NCBI RefSeq assembly: GCF_000959365.1
Contig: NZ_CP009556.1
Location: forward strand, 1,550,001 to 1,614,000
DNA from: Burkholderia oklahomensis C6786
GTDB lineage: Bacteria; Pseudomonadota; Gammaproteobacteria; Burkholderiales; Burkholderiaceae
Length of the DNA: 64,000 nt
Direction: 5' to 3'
Shown piece by piece: positions 36,687-46,041 of the stretch. A program made the position numbers and the translations under genes. Below the pieces are notes generated by a model. It saw only the letters and a list, made by a program, of their open reading frames with translations. It searched no databases and had not been told where the DNA came from. How positions within the stretch are numbered: the stretch's first letter is position 1; the number at the start of each line of letters is the position of its first letter.

Positions 36687-37529
36687 TCATGACGCGACGC
36701 GCCTGTCGATCTCCTTGAAGCGCCGCGTCATGTCGGTCAATGCGGTTTCGGCCGGCAGGCGCTCCATCGAGCTCGCGCCGTAGAAACCGTGGCACTGCGG
36801 ACACTCGCGCAGGATGTACGCGGCGTCCTCGGGCGACGCGATCGGTCCGCCATGGCACAGCACGATCACGTCGTCGCGCACCGATTTTGCCGCATCGGCC
36901 CAGCGGCGCACGAGCGGCACGCAGTCGGCAAGGCGGCGCGCGGTGCTCGCGCCGATCGTGCCGCCCGTCGTCAGGCCCAGGTGCGCGACGACGATGTCGG
37001 CGCCCGCTTCGGTCATGGCGATCGCATCGGCTTCGCTGAATACGTACGGCGTCGTCAGCAGTCCCTTGCCGTGCGCGAGGCGGATCAGGTCGACTTCGAG
37101 CGCGTAGCCCATCCCGGTTTCTTCGAGATTCGCGCGGAAATTGCCGTCGATGAGGCCGACGGTCGGGAAGTTCTGCACCCCGGAAAATCCGAGCCGGGTC
37201 AGCTCGTCGAGAAACGCGTCGAAATTGCAGAACGGATCGGTGCCGTTCACGCCCGCGAGCACGGGCGTCGACTTGACGACGGGCAGCACCTCGCGCGCCA
37301 TGTCGACGACGATCTCGTTCGCGTTGCCGTACGCGAGCAGCCCCGCGAGCGAGCCGCGCCCGGCCATCCGGTAGCGGCCCGAGTTGTAGATCACGATGAG
37401 GTCGATGCCGCCCGCTTCCTCGCATTTCGCGGACAGGCCCGTCCCCGCGCCGCCACCGATGATCGGCTCGCCGCGCGCGATGGTCGCGCGCAGTTTTTCG
37501 AGGATCTCGGCGCGTGTCAGTCTCTTCAT
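36687..37529 (-). CDS. PEP-hydrolase-like TIM-barrel protein, Tm-1 C-terminal-domain type (280 aa)
   Basis: Matches the phosphoenolpyruvate hydrolase/TIM-barrel signal-transduction family: [20 protein letters not shown] at the start, [35 protein letters not shown], and [18 protein letters not shown] near the end. In plants the same domain forms the C-terminal half of the tomato Tm-1 virus-resistance protein. The start is the ATG with GGAA upstream. It follows the UPF0261 gene by 2 bp, so translation is coupled. Reaction unknown; PEP hydrolysis is a family label, not shown here. Confidence 0.8.
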   Translation of the reverse strand: MKRLTRAEILEKLRATIARGEPIIGGGAGTGLSAKCEEAGGIDLIVIYNSGRYRMAGRGSLAGLLAYGNANEIVVDMAREVLPVVKSTPVLAGVNGTDPFCNFDAFLDELTRLGFSGVQNFPTVGLIDGNFRANLEETGMGYALEVDLIRLAHGKGLLTTPYVFSEADAIAMTEAGADIVVAHLGLTTGGTIGASTARRLADCVPLVRRWADAAKSVRDDVIVLCHGGPIASPEDAAYILRECPQCHGFYGASSMERLPAETALTDMTRRFKEIDRRVAS

Positions 37530-37531
37530 CT

Positions 37532-38749
37532 TCAATTCCGGTGTGCTGCGTGAAGCGATAAAAAGTGTTCGACGGCGATGTCGGCGAACTGCGAATCGTT
37601 GAGGTGCGCGGGCACGCGCACGAGGCGGCGATTTTCGGTCTGGTTCACCGTCGCTTCGAGCGCGTCGAAGAGCGCCGCGTCGGCTTCCGGGCTCCAGAAC
37701 GCCTGGCCCGGCGCGTCGAGCGCCGACACGCCGCCTTCGGGAATCAGGAAGCGCACGGGGCCTTCGCACGCATTCAGCTTCGCGCCGATCCACTCGCCGA
37801 GCCGGCGGTTCTCGTCCGGCGTCGTGCGCATCAGCGTGACCTGCGGGTTGTGCTTGTACAGCAGGCGGCCCGCGTAGCGGGGCGGCACGGTATCGATGTG
37901 GCCGAAGTTCACCATGTCGAGCGCGCCGCACGAGCCGACGTACGGCACGCGGCTGCGCGCGATCGCGTCGAAGCGGTCCTCGCCGCACGCGAGCACGCCG
38001 CCCATCAGCAGGTCGCAGACTTCGGTGGTGGTGAGATCGAGCACGCCGTCGAGGAGGCCGCTGTCCGCGAGCTTCTCCATCGCATGGCCGCCGTTGCCCG
38101 TCGCATGGAACACGATGCAGTCGAAGCGGGCGTCGAGCCGCGACGTGACCGCCTGGATGCACGGCGTCGTCACGCCGAACATCGTCAGTCCGAGCGCGGG
38201 CTTCAGGTCGGCGGGCAGCGGCTGCATGTCGCGCACGGCGCCCGCGATCATGTGCGCGCCGTTCGCGAGCACCTGCCGCGAGATCCGGTTGAGGCCGGCG
38301 ACGTCCGTCACCGAATAGAGCATCGCGATGTCCGACGAGCCGACGTAGGCGGACACGTCGCCCGACGCCATCGTCGAGATCATCAGCTTCGGCACGCCGA
38401 TCGGCAGCGCCTGCATCGCCGGCGTGACGAGCGCCGTGCCGCCGGAGCCGCCGATGCCGATCAGCGCGGCGACGTCGTCGCGGCTCTTGATGTAGCGCTC
38501 GAACGCGACCGCCATCGCGGCGATCGCGCGGCCGCGGTCGCCGCAGAACACGGCGGCCGCGCCGTCCGGATGATGCGCGGCGACGGTGTCCGCGCCGATG
38601 TCGGCCGCGAGCCCCGGCGCGCGGGTCGACAGGTCGACCACGACCGCCGGGAGCCTCGCGCCGGCGATCCGGTCCTTGACGAAATGCGCTTCCGCGCCTT
38701 TTGTATCAACGGTTGCCGCAACGTAGATCTGTTTACGGTGGGGTACCAT
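37532..38749 (-). CDS. Tm-1-like ATP-binding protein, UPF0261 (405 aa)
   Basis: A two-lobed alpha/beta protein of the UPF0261 family: [20 protein letters not shown] at the N-terminus, [20 protein letters not shown] (nucleotide-binding Gly-rich loop) near residue 100, and [19 protein letters not shown] near 215. Length is normal (about 400). A strong AAGGAG precedes the ATG. It corresponds to the N-terminal half of plant Tm-1, and the neighbouring gene to the C-terminal half. Divergent from a TetR regulator. Cytosolic; biochemical role unknown. Confidence 0.87.
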   Translation of the reverse strand: MVPHRKQIYVAATVDTKGAEAHFVKDRIAGARLPAVVVDLSTRAPGLAADIGADTVAAHHPDGAAAVFCGDRGRAIAAMAVAFERYIKSRDDVAALIGIGGSGGTALVTPAMQALPIGVPKLMISTMASGDVSAYVGSSDIAMLYSVTDVAGLNRISRQVLANGAHMIAGAVRDMQPLPADLKPALGLTMFGVTTPCIQAVTSRLDARFDCIVFHATGNGGHAMEKLADSGLLDGVLDLTTTEVCDLLMGGVLACGEDRFDAIARSRVPYVGSCGALDMVNFGHIDTVPPRYAGRLLYKHNPQVTLMRTTPDENRRLGEWIGAKLNACEGPVRFLIPEGGVSALDAPGQAFWSPEADAALFDALEATVNQTENRRLVRVPAHLNDSQFADIAVEHFLSLHAAHRN

Positions 38750-38774
38750 TTGGTCTCCTTCGCCAATCGTTCGT

Positions 38775-38811
38775 TTGTCGCACGATGTACTGCGATTCGA
38801 TTCCGCGACAA
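38775..38811. promoter_or_regulatory. Inverted TTGTCGC...GCGACAA pair, candidate TetR operator
   Basis: A 7-bp perfect inverted repeat with a 23-bp spacer in the divergent region between the Tm-1-like operon and the TetR gene, the place where an autoregulating TetR protein would bind. The spacer is longer than usual for one dimer. Confidence 0.4.
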
Positions 38812-38860
38812 CTTTAACACAGATGAGGCGACCGTCTCAGCGGTCGTCCTCACAAAACAC

Positions 38861-39814
38861 ATGCCAACTACCGTATCCGCAACGGAAACGCTGTCCGAAA
38901 CGCGCACGCAGACCCGCGACCTGCTGCTGCAAACCGCGCTGTCGATGCTCGAGCAAGGCTGGTTTCCGTCGATCACCGAGCTCGCGAACGCGTCCGGCGT
39001 GTCGCGCGCGACCGCTTACCGCTATTTCCCGTCGCAGGCGGCGCTCGTCAGCACCGTCGTCGACGAGAGCCTCGGGCCGGTGCTGCAATGGCAGCCGACG
39101 TCGACGTCGGTCGAGGCGCGGGTCAACGAGCTGCTCGATTTCGCATATCCGCGAATGGAGCAGCACGAGGGCGCGTTGCGCGCCGCGCTGCAGGTCGCGT
39201 TGCAGCAATGGGCGAACGAGCGTGCGCGACGCGCGGAGGACGAGCCGAAATACCGGCGCGGCAACCGCAAGCGGCTGCTGTCGCTCGCGGTCGAGCCGCT
39301 GTTGCAGGCGGGCGTCGCGCCGGCGGCGGCCGCGCGGCTCGCGCAATCGTTGTCGCTGCTTTACGGCACCGAGGCGATGGTCGTGCTGAAGGATTTCTGG
39401 GGGCTCGACTTCCAGCAGTTCATGAACGTCGTCAAATGGACGAGCTCCGCGCTCGTGCGCGCGACGCTCGCGGAGGCGGGCGACGCCGGTTCGGCGGGGA
39501 GCGTGGAGGCCGCGAGCGATGCGGGTACGGAGAGCAATGACTCTTCGGGCGGCGCGGGGGCGGCGGGGAACGATGCCGGTTCGACGGGCAGCGCAGACGC
39601 CGCGAGCGACAATGCCGCAGCCGTGCCGAGCAGCGTCGGATCGGCGGGCGGCGCGGATGCGGCGAGGGCCGCCGGCTCGGCCGGCAGTGCCGGTGCTGCG
39701 AGCGGCGCCACTGCGTCGGGCGGAGCGGATCAGGCACACGACGCCGGCGGCCCGAGCGCCGCGGACGGCGCGCACGAAGCGGCCGCTCCCGGCGACGACA
39801 AGCGCGATTCCTGA
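38861..39814 (+). CDS. TetR-family regulator with long low-complexity tail (317 aa)
   Basis: An N-terminal helix-turn-helix (about 15-65, GWFPSITELANASGVSRATA then YRYFPSQAALVSTVVDESLG) and an all-helical ligand-binding domain to about residue 205. The last 105-110 residues are almost only Ala, Gly, Ser, Asp and Thr (for example SAGSAGAASGATASGGADQA), not part of any known TetR domain and probably disordered. Divergent from the Tm-1-like operon, which it presumably controls. The start is the ATG giving a normal N-terminus; there is no clear Shine-Dalgarno sequence. Confidence 0.88.
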   Translation: MPTTVSATETLSETRTQTRDLLLQTALSMLEQGWFPSITELANASGVSRATAYRYFPSQAALVSTVVDESLGPVLQWQPTSTSVEARVNELLDFAYPRMEQHEGALRAALQVALQQWANERARRAEDEPKYRRGNRKRLLSLAVEPLLQAGVAPAAAARLAQSLSLLYGTEAMVVLKDFWGLDFQQFMNVVKWTSSALVRATLAEAGDAGSAGSVEAASDAGTESNDSSGGAGAAGNDAGSTGSADAASDNAAAVPSSVGSAGGADAARAAGSAGSAGAASGATASGGADQAHDAGGPSAADGAHEAAAPGDDKRDS

Positions 39815-39826
39815 ACGGCCCGCGCG

Positions 39827-40471
39827 TCAGCGCAGCAGCTGCCGGACGCCCAGCGCGACGATGAGCCCGCCGCAGAACCGGTCGATCGCCTTGCGGCCGC
39901 GGCGATAGGCGGTCGCGACGTCCGCATGCGACAGCGCGAGCGCGACGAAGCCGTACCAGCTCGTCGCGACCGTGGCGACCATCGCGAGCATCGCCGCGAA
40001 GGTCGGCCAGCCGACATGCGCGGGCGCGGCCGATGCGAACACGGCCGCGTAGAACGCGACCGACTTCGGGTTCGCGAGGTTGGTCAGCAAACCTTGCGCG
40101 AACGCGCGGCGGGCGCCGACGCGTTCGCCGCCCATGCGCCGCGGCGTGGCCGGCGCTGTCGCGCCTCGAACGCCGGCGCGGCCGGCATCGCGAATCAGCC
40201 GGAAACCGAACCAGATCAGGTAGGCGGCGCCCGCGAGCTTGACCGCGGCCGCGAGCCACGGAAACGCGGCGAACGCGATGCCGACGCCGAGGATCGCGCA
40301 CGACGCCCACATCAGATTGACGAGCACGATGCCGCCCACCATCGCGAGCGCGTCGCGCCGGGTCGCCGAGACGGCCTTGTGCGCGACCGCGACGAAATTC
40401 GGGCCCGGGATCACGACGCCCGCGAGATACACGGAAAAGACGGCAAAGACGGCGTGCGCATCGACATGCAT
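39827..40471 (-). CDS. LysE/RhtB-family exporter (214 aa)
   Basis: A second amino-acid or metabolite exporter of the inner membrane: VIPGPNFVAVAHKAVSATRR early, GLLTNLANPKSVAFYAAVFA in the middle, and about six membrane helices. AGGAG lies 7 nt before the ATG. It is convergent with the TetR gene (12-bp gap) and not in an operon with it. A 9-bp tandem repeat lies upstream, between the start and the GST gene. Substrate unknown. Confidence 0.9.
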   Translation of the reverse strand: MHVDAHAVFAVFSVYLAGVVIPGPNFVAVAHKAVSATRRDALAMVGGIVLVNLMWASCAILGVGIAFAAFPWLAAAVKLAGAAYLIWFGFRLIRDAGRAGVRGATAPATPRRMGGERVGARRAFAQGLLTNLANPKSVAFYAAVFASAAPAHVGWPTFAAMLAMVATVATSWYGFVALALSHADVATAYRRGRKAIDRFCGGLIVALGVRQLLR

Positions 40472-40540
40472 GCGGGGCTCCTGCGAAGCGGTGGCGTTGG
40501 ATCGGGCGTTCTCGGCGGCTTGGACGAGTGCGGTGGGGGC

Positions 40541-40576
40541 GGTGAGTGCGGTGAATGCGGTGAATGCGGTGAATGC
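40541..40576. repeat. Tandem 9-bp repeat, GGTGAATGC (four units, three perfect)
   Basis: One GGTGAGTGC unit followed by three GGTGAATGC units, 70 bp upstream of the LysE exporter start codon. Slippage here could change promoter spacing. Confidence 0.85.
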
Positions 40577-40621
40577 GGCAGTCGCACGATTATCGCGTGG
40601 CAGTGCACGCGGTCGTGCAAG

Positions 40622-41284
40622 TCAGCCCGCCGCGCCGCTCGGCGCATCGAGCCATTCGGTCAGCCCTTCGCGCGCGGTCAGCTCGGCGAACGACGGCCGC
40701 GCGCGCATCCGTTCGACATAGCGCGCGAGATGCGGCCACGCGAGCGCCGTGCGCGGCATGTTGCGCGTCCAGCCCATCAGCACGATCGCGAGGAAGTCGG
40801 CGGTGCTCGGCGATGCGCCGCCGAGCAGATGGTCGCGGCCGTCGCGCAGCCGGCCGTCGAATTCGTCCATCGCCGCTTCGATCTGACGGCGCGCATGCGC
40901 GCGGACCGCGTCGGCGCCGTCCGGATCGCCGTCGGTGTCCGCGTAGAACCAGTTGCGCATCGCCGGCAGCAGCGTGTTCGCCAGATAGATCATCAGCTCG
41001 AACCACGCGGCGCGCTCGGGCGTGCCGGGCGGCGGCGCGAAGCCGCCTTCCGGATGGCGTTCGGCGAGCAGCATCAGCAGCGCGGTCGATTCGTGGCGCG
41101 GCACGCCGTCGATGACGAGCGTCGGCACGCGGCCCGTCGGATTCAGTCGCAGGTAGTCGGGCGAATGCTGCACGCCCTCGTCGATGTTGATGCAGCGGAT
41201 GTCGAACGGCACGCGCAGCTCGAGCAGCATCCAATGGACGGCCATGCTGGCCGCGCCCGGCGAGTAGTACAGCGTGTAGGACAT
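40622..41284 (-). CDS. Glutathione S-transferase family protein (220 aa)
   Basis: An N-terminal thioredoxin-like domain (1-80; YTLYYSPGAASMAVHWMLLE with the glutathione-site cis-Pro in GRVPTLVI and the ESTAL turn) and a C-terminal all-helical domain (90-215). It conjugates glutathione to electrophiles or reduces peroxides. AAGGA lies upstream of the ATG. Transcribed away from a 400-bp non-coding region. The substrate class cannot be told; the beta-class Cys is replaced by Ser/Ala around the active site. Confidence 0.9.
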   Translation of the reverse strand: MSYTLYYSPGAASMAVHWMLLELRVPFDIRCINIDEGVQHSPDYLRLNPTGRVPTLVIDGVPRHESTALLMLLAERHPEGGFAPPPGTPERAAWFELMIYLANTLLPAMRNWFYADTDGDPDGADAVRAHARRQIEAAMDEFDGRLRDGRDHLLGGASPSTADFLAIVLMGWTRNMPRTALAWPHLARYVERMRARPSFAELTAREGLTEWLDAPSGAAG

Positions 41285-41760
41285 GGGCGATTTCCTTGAG
41301 CGGGGGCGACATCGGGGTCGACATCGGGTTAGGCGCACGGCTCGGCATCGGGTTAGGCGCACGGCGGGTGGCAGGGGCGCTTGATGGTAGCAAGTTCGGC
41401 GATTGTGCGTCGGGGCATGAGCGCATCGGCGGGGACGCGTGCGCCGGGATCGGCTCGGGGGCGGATTCACCGCGGGCGCTCCGCTGCGGGCTTCCCGATG
41501 CGATGGAGACGAGGTGCGCCGGGAGCGGCTGCGGATTCGACGAGGCTCGGGCGAGCGAGCGTCAGGCGGGCGGACGCCGGCGATGTGCCAGGCGGAGCGA
41601 CGAGATATTCACGGTGATTTGCGATGCCGCTACCACTGCGTTCGCCCATCGCCGGCGCTATGCCGAAGTCATGCCGAAGCGGCCTGCAACGCGGGATCGA
41701 AGACAGGCCCGGCCGACTCGAAGAAACGGCATCGAATCGAGACCAGCCGCGCAAGCGAGC
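41285..41760. other. Non-coding stretch between the GST and nadE genes
   Basis: About 475 bp. It contains a 20-bp direct repeat (annotated separately) and is otherwise without coding potential; frames are Arg/Ala-rich on both strands. Confidence 0.5.
41322..41365. repeat. Two copies of CATCGGGTTAGGCGCACGGC
   Basis: A perfect 20-bp direct repeat with a 24-bp period, just upstream of the GST gene start. Origin unknown. Confidence 0.85.
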
Positions 41761-42615
41761 TCACGCCGTACGGCCAGGCCAATCGAACATCGTATAAGGC
41801 AGCGCGCGTTTGTGGCGCGTCGCGTCGTAGAACCGGAACACCGTCTCGTACACCGCAGCGTCGACCGGCTTGCCCTCCAGGAAGTCGTCGATCTGCTCGT
41901 ACGTGACTCCGTACGCGTGCTCGTCCGGCCGTTGCGGACGCAACGTTTCCAGATCGGCGGTCGGCGTCTTCATCACGAGCAGCTCGTCGGCGCCGAGCGT
42001 GCGCGCGACCTCGCGCACGCGGCGCTTCGTCAGGCCCGCGAGCGGCAGCACGTCCGCGCCGCCGTCGCCGAATTTCGTGAAGAAGCCCATCACCGATTCC
42101 GCCGCGTGATCGGTGCCGATCACGACGCCGCGCCGCGCGCCCGCTACCGCGTATTGCGCGATCATCCGCTCGCGCGCCTTGATGTTGCCGAGCACGAAGT
42201 CCCGGTGCGCGTGATCGACATACGCGAGGCCGCCCGTCGCGAGCGCGGCGAGCATCGCGTCGGCGGCGGGCTTCGCGTCGACGGCGAGCGTTTCGTCTGC
42301 GCGCACGAACGCTAGCGCGCGCTGCGCGTCCGCTTCGTCGTGCTGCACGCCGTACGGCAGCCGCATCGCGACGAAGCGCGCGTCGTAGTCCGACGCGCGC
42401 AGCCGCTCGACGGCCAACTGCGCGAGCCGGCCCGCCGTCGACGAATCGATGCCGCCGCTGATGCCGAGCACGTAGGTCCGCAACCCGGCCGCGCGCAGAT
42501 AGTCGGCGAGGAACGCGATCCGGCGCTCGGCTTCGTCGCGCGCGTCGAACGACGGCGGCACGTGCAGCCCGGCGGCGATCGCCCGCTGGCGGGCGGCTTG
42601 ATCGGGGCGGGACAT
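41761..42615 (-). CDS. nadE: NAD+ synthetase, ammonia-dependent (284 aa)
   Basis: Catalyses the last step of NAD biosynthesis, ATP-dependent amidation of nicotinate adenine dinucleotide using ammonia. The PP-loop SGGIDSS is at 53-59; VIGTDHAAESVMGFFTKFGDGGAD and DEHAYGVTYEQIDDFLEG fit the family. It lacks a glutaminase domain, so it is the short form (about 275-285 aa). The start is the ATG with GAGGAG about 8 nt upstream; the 13-codon extension is not needed. Confidence 0.95.
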   Translation of the reverse strand: MSRPDQAARQRAIAAGLHVPPSFDARDEAERRIAFLADYLRAAGLRTYVLGISGGIDSSTAGRLAQLAVERLRASDYDARFVAMRLPYGVQHDEADAQRALAFVRADETLAVDAKPAADAMLAALATGGLAYVDHAHRDFVLGNIKARERMIAQYAVAGARRGVVIGTDHAAESVMGFFTKFGDGGADVLPLAGLTKRRVREVARTLGADELLVMKTPTADLETLRPQRPDEHAYGVTYEQIDDFLEGKPVDAAVYETVFRFYDATRHKRALPYTMFDWPGRTA

Positions 42616-42682
42616 CGGGGCGCTCCTCGTCGACGAAATCGAAGGCTCGATCATAGGCGGATTCGCGCGGGCCTGCCGGCCG

Positions 42683-43585
42683 TCAGCCGCGACGCGCGAG
42701 CGCGACGCCGGCCAGCGCGACCGCGAAGCCGGCGATCTGCAGCGGCACGAGCGTTTCGCCGAAGAACGCGTAGCCCTGCAGCGCGGCGAGGGGCGGCGCG
42801 AGGAACAGCAGCGACGTCGCGCGCGCCGCTTCGCCCCGGCGCAGCATCGCCATCAGCAGCATCACCGCGACGCCGGACAGCATCGCGATGCCCCACGCGA
42901 GCGAGAACCACAGCGCGGGCGCGGCGTGCCAGCGGGTTTCGCCGAGCGCGAGCGCGGCGGCGCCGGCGACGAGCGCCGCGCCGAGGTTCTGCACGGCGAC
43001 GGCGGTGCGCAGGTCGGTCTGCGCGAGCGAGCTTTTCTGATACAGCGAGCCGGCCGTGATCGACGCGACGGCGGCGACCGCGATCGCGACGACGGCCCAC
43101 GCGGGCGCGCCTCCCGCCGCCGCAGGGGCGGCGGCGAGCTTCGGCGCGAGCACGAGCGCGACGCCCGCGATGCCGAGCGCCATCCCGAGCCAGCCGCGCG
43201 CGGACAGCCGCTCGCCGAAGAGCGGCGCGGCGAGCGCGGCGGTCGCGAGCGGCTGAAGCGCGCCGAGGAGCGCCATCACGCCGGCATTGAGCCCTTGCGC
43301 GACGGCCCAGTAGCTCGCGCCGAGATAGACGCCTTGCAGCAGCGCGCCCGCGAACAGATGCCGGCCCCATTCGCGCCGCGCGGGCCAACGCGCCCGGACG
43401 GCGAGCGCGACGCACGCGTAGAGGAGCGCGGTGCCCGTGAAGCGCGCGAGCAGGTACAGGTTCGGATCGGCGTAGGGCTTGATCGCGCGCGCGACGATGA
43501 ATCCGGTGGACCACAGCGCGACGAACGCCGCGGCGACGAGAGAAGCGGAAGCAGGCATGCGAAGCGGACCGGACGCGGCCGACAT
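42683..43585 (-). CDS. EamA/DMT-superfamily transporter (300 aa)
   Basis: A ten-helix inner-membrane transporter made of two EamA repeats (about 10-145 and 160-295). Typical segments are visible: AAFVALWSTGFIVARAIKPY at the N-terminus, GALQPLATAALAAPLFGERL in repeat 1 and FLAPPLAALQGYAFFGETLV in repeat 2. Probably exports metabolites or amino acids. The ATG at 43558 is an equally good start. It is followed by nadE on the same strand with a 67-bp gap. Confidence 0.88.
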   Translation of the reverse strand: MSAASGPLRMPASASLVAAAFVALWSTGFIVARAIKPYADPNLYLLARFTGTALLYACVALAVRARWPARREWGRHLFAGALLQGVYLGASYWAVAQGLNAGVMALLGALQPLATAALAAPLFGERLSARGWLGMALGIAGVALVLAPKLAAAPAAAGGAPAWAVVAIAVAAVASITAGSLYQKSSLAQTDLRTAVAVQNLGAALVAGAAALALGETRWHAAPALWFSLAWGIAMLSGVAVMLLMAMLRRGEAARATSLLFLAPPLAALQGYAFFGETLVPLQIAGFAVALAGVALARRG

Positions 43586-43671
43586 GACGAGGAAGCCGCC
43601 GAGTATCGCGCGCCGGTGCGCCGCCGTCTTGTCGAAATCTGCACTGCCTGCGGCGCGGCGCGCCGGTGGCT

Positions 43672-43857
43672 TCAGTCGATCGAGAACGTGTCGAGCGACT
43701 GGTTCGCGCTGGCTTCGGTCGCGAAGCGCGCGCTCAGTTGCTGATGCAGGCGGCGCGCTTCGTCGAGCGTGAGATCGATCCAGTACGGATCGCCCGCGGC
43801 GTCGTTGAGCCGCTCCGGCGGAAACTGGATTTCGAGGACGGCGCCTTTGCGATACAT
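43672..43857 (-). CDS. Small hypothetical protein (61 aa)
   Basis: GAGG lies about 8 nt before the ATG. It reads as one small folded domain (MYRKGAVLEIQFPPERLNDA, then a helical DLTLDEARRLHQQLSARFAT). No known family, no signal peptide. It lies 86 bp upstream of the EamA gene on the same strand and may be co-transcribed. Confidence 0.65.
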   Translation of the reverse strand: MYRKGAVLEIQFPPERLNDAAGDPYWIDLTLDEARRLHQQLSARFATEASANQSLDTFSID

Positions 43858-44067
43858 CGATTCACCTCTGTCGGTTGGCTTGGGGTCGAGCGGCGAGTTT
43901 AGCAATGTGCGGCGAAGTCGATTGCCGCGCGACGCGAAATACTGAATTGCTCGTGGGTGAGCGGCGATCGTCGAGAACGGGGGCGATTGGCGCAGCACGT
44001 CCTCGGCGGCACGTCGACTGGAACGCGCGCAGTCCGTCCGCGGCAGTCCGCGTGCGGGCCGGCGCGC

Positions 44068-44480
44068 GGCGTGCGCGACGAGGCGGCGATCGTCTGCGAG
44101 CCATTCGCGCAATAGGTGTTCGAAGACCGGTTCGCGCGCGCGCGTCCGCGCTGGGAAGACGCGGGCGCGCTCGTCGCGGCCGACGTGCGTCCGTACGAGA
44201 AGATGAAGCTGCGCCTGCTGAACGGCGCGCACTCCGCGATCGCCTATGTCGGCCAGTTGCGCGGGCGGCGCACGGTGTCCGATGCGATGGCCGATCCGCT
44301 GATCGACGCGTTCGTGCGGGGCTTGATGACGCGCGACCTGCTCGCGACGGTCGACGCGCCTGCCGGTTAAGACGCGCACGCGTATTGCGCGTCGTTGATC
44401 GAGCGCTTTCGCAACCCGACGCTCGCGCATCGCACCGCGCAGATCGCGACGGACGGCACGCAGAAGGTACCGCCGCGCCG
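44068..44480 (+). pseudogene. Remnant of a mannitol dehydrogenase-family gene (C-terminal part, two in-frame stops)
   Basis: One frame reads the end of a long-chain polyol or hexonate dehydrogenase: EAAIVCEPFAQ, stop (TAG where the family has Trp), VFEDRFARARPRWEDAGALV, VRPYEKMKLRLLNGAHSAIA, a second stop (TAA at 44368), then SLIERFRNPTLAHRTAQIAT and DGTQKVPP. Homology is lost near 44475, where the MFS remnant starts. The N-terminal NAD-binding half is missing. Family assignment is from the conserved KLRLLNGSHSALAY-like block. Confidence 0.7.
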
Positions 44481-45163
44481 GCCCGCGCGGCTGCGCGGCA
44501 AGCGGCCGCCGGCGCCGCCGAGGCGCTGCCGCTTCGCCATTACCTGAAGCAGCCGCGCATTCTCGCGACGGGCGTCGCGTTCTTCGGCTACAACTACGTG
44601 CTGTTCTTCTTCCTGAGCTGGTTCCCGAGCTACCTCGTGCAGGCGCATCACCTGAACATCCGCGAGATGAGCGTCGCGACCGTCGTGCCGTGGCTCGTCG
44701 GCACCGTCGGCCTCGCGTGCGGCGGCGTCATCTCGGACGCGATCTACAAGCTCACGGCAACGCGATGCTGTCGCGCCGGATCGTGCTCGTGAGCTGCCTG
44801 CTCGGCGCGGGGATCTGCGTCGCGGTGGCGGGGGCGGTGCGCTCGTCGCAGAGCGCGGTCGCGCTGATGTCCGTGTCGCTCTTCTTCCTCTACGTGACGG
44901 GCGCGATCTACTGGGCGATCGTGCAGGACGTCGTCGTGCCCGAGCGCGTCGGCGCCGTCAGCGGCTGCCTGCACTGCATGGGGAGCCTGTCGGGCGTCGT
45001 CGGGCCGGCCGTCACCGGCTTCATCGTCGAACGCAGCGGCTCGTTCGTGTCCGCGTTCGCGCTCGCGGGCGCGATCGCGCTGATCGGCGCGGTGCTGTCC
45101 GCGCTGTTCCTTCGCAATCGTCCGCGCGACGCGCGCATGCTGCGCGAAATCCCGATTCTGTAA
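44481..45163 (+). pseudogene. Truncated, frameshifted MFS sugar-acid transporter
   Basis: The C-terminal half of a 12-helix major-facilitator transporter: LPLRHYLKQPRILATGVAFF, then YNYVLFFFLSWFPSYLVQAH, a frameshift near 44756 (KLT, then NAMLSRRIVLVSC in the next frame), and the last four helices to a stop at 45161. The N-terminal half is absent and its place is taken by the dehydrogenase remnant. The YNYVLFFFLSWFPSYLV block is typical of the ACS group (glucarate, galactonate or hexuronate carriers). The pair reads as the scar of a deletion within a catabolic operon. Confidence 0.75.
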
Positions 45164-45282
45164 GCCGGCCAGCGGCGCCGCCCGGACAGGCGGGCGACCG
45201 GCGCGACGTCATCGCGCCGTACTACAATAGCCCGCCATTCGTCATTCACGATCCGACCCGCGGCCCGGCCGCGCCGCGCGCC

Positions 45283-46041
45283 ATGCTTGCAGAACAACGT
45301 CACCGCTACATCCTGTCCGAACTCGGTCGCGCGGGCGCACTGTCGGTCGCGCAGCTCGTGAACGCGCTCAACGTGTCGCGCGAGACGATCCGCCGCGATC
45401 TGAACGCGCTCGCCGCGCGCGGGCTCGTGATCACGACGCACGGCGGCGCGCTCGCCGCCGACCGGCACGAGCCGAGCGTGTCGGAGCGCGACGCGTCGCA
45501 CGCGGACGCGAAGCGCGCGATCGGCCGGCGCGCGGCCGAGTTCGTGCCCGACGGCGCGTCGGTGCTGCTCGACTCGGGCAGCACCGTCCATGCGGTCGCG
45601 CTCGCGCTCGCCGACCGGCATCGGCTGACCGTCTACACGAACGACTGGCGGATCGCCGGCGTGCTCGGCCGCCGCAACGGCAACCGCGTGACGCTCCTCG
45701 GCGGCGAGCTGTCCGACGACGAAGACGCGACGTTCGGCCTCGACACGATCCAGCAGCTCGGGCAATACCACGTCGACTTCGCGTTCGTCGGCGCGGGCGG
45801 GATCACGCAGGACGGCGCGCTGACCGATTACTCGCGCGTCGTGGCGGAAGTGCGCGGGCGGATGCTCGCGGCGGCGGCGGCGCCCGTCGTCGTCGCCGAT
45901 CACTCGAAGTTCGGACGCGTGACGCCCGTGCGGATCAACGGCTCGGAGGCGGCCCGCTTCCTCGTGACCGAGCGCGCGCCGGACAAGGCGATGCGGCGGG
46001 CGTTGACGTCGCGGGGGATCGAGCTCGTCGTCTGCGGTTGA
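45283..46041 (+). CDS. DeoR-family sugar-catabolism regulator (252 aa)
   Basis: An N-terminal helix-turn-helix (residues 5-60, RHRYILSELGRAGALSVAQL and NVSRETIRRDLNALAARGLV) and a C-terminal DeoRC sensor domain (about 80-240) with VLLDSGSTVHAVALAL and VVADHSKFGR. Members repress sugar or polyol operons and sense phosphorylated sugars. The upstream dehydrogenase and transporter remnants were probably its targets, leaving an orphan regulator. The start ATG has no clear ribosome site; the transcript may be leaderless. Its 3' end is copied in the tandem array that follows. Confidence 0.9.
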   Translation: MLAEQRHRYILSELGRAGALSVAQLVNALNVSRETIRRDLNALAARGLVITTHGGALAADRHEPSVSERDASHADAKRAIGRRAAEFVPDGASVLLDSGSTVHAVALALADRHRLTVYTNDWRIAGVLGRRNGNRVTLLGGELSDDEDATFGLDTIQQLGQYHVDFAFVGAGGITQDGALTDYSRVVAEVRGRMLAAAAAPVVVADHSKFGRVTPVRINGSEAARFLVTERAPDKAMRRALTSRGIELVVCG

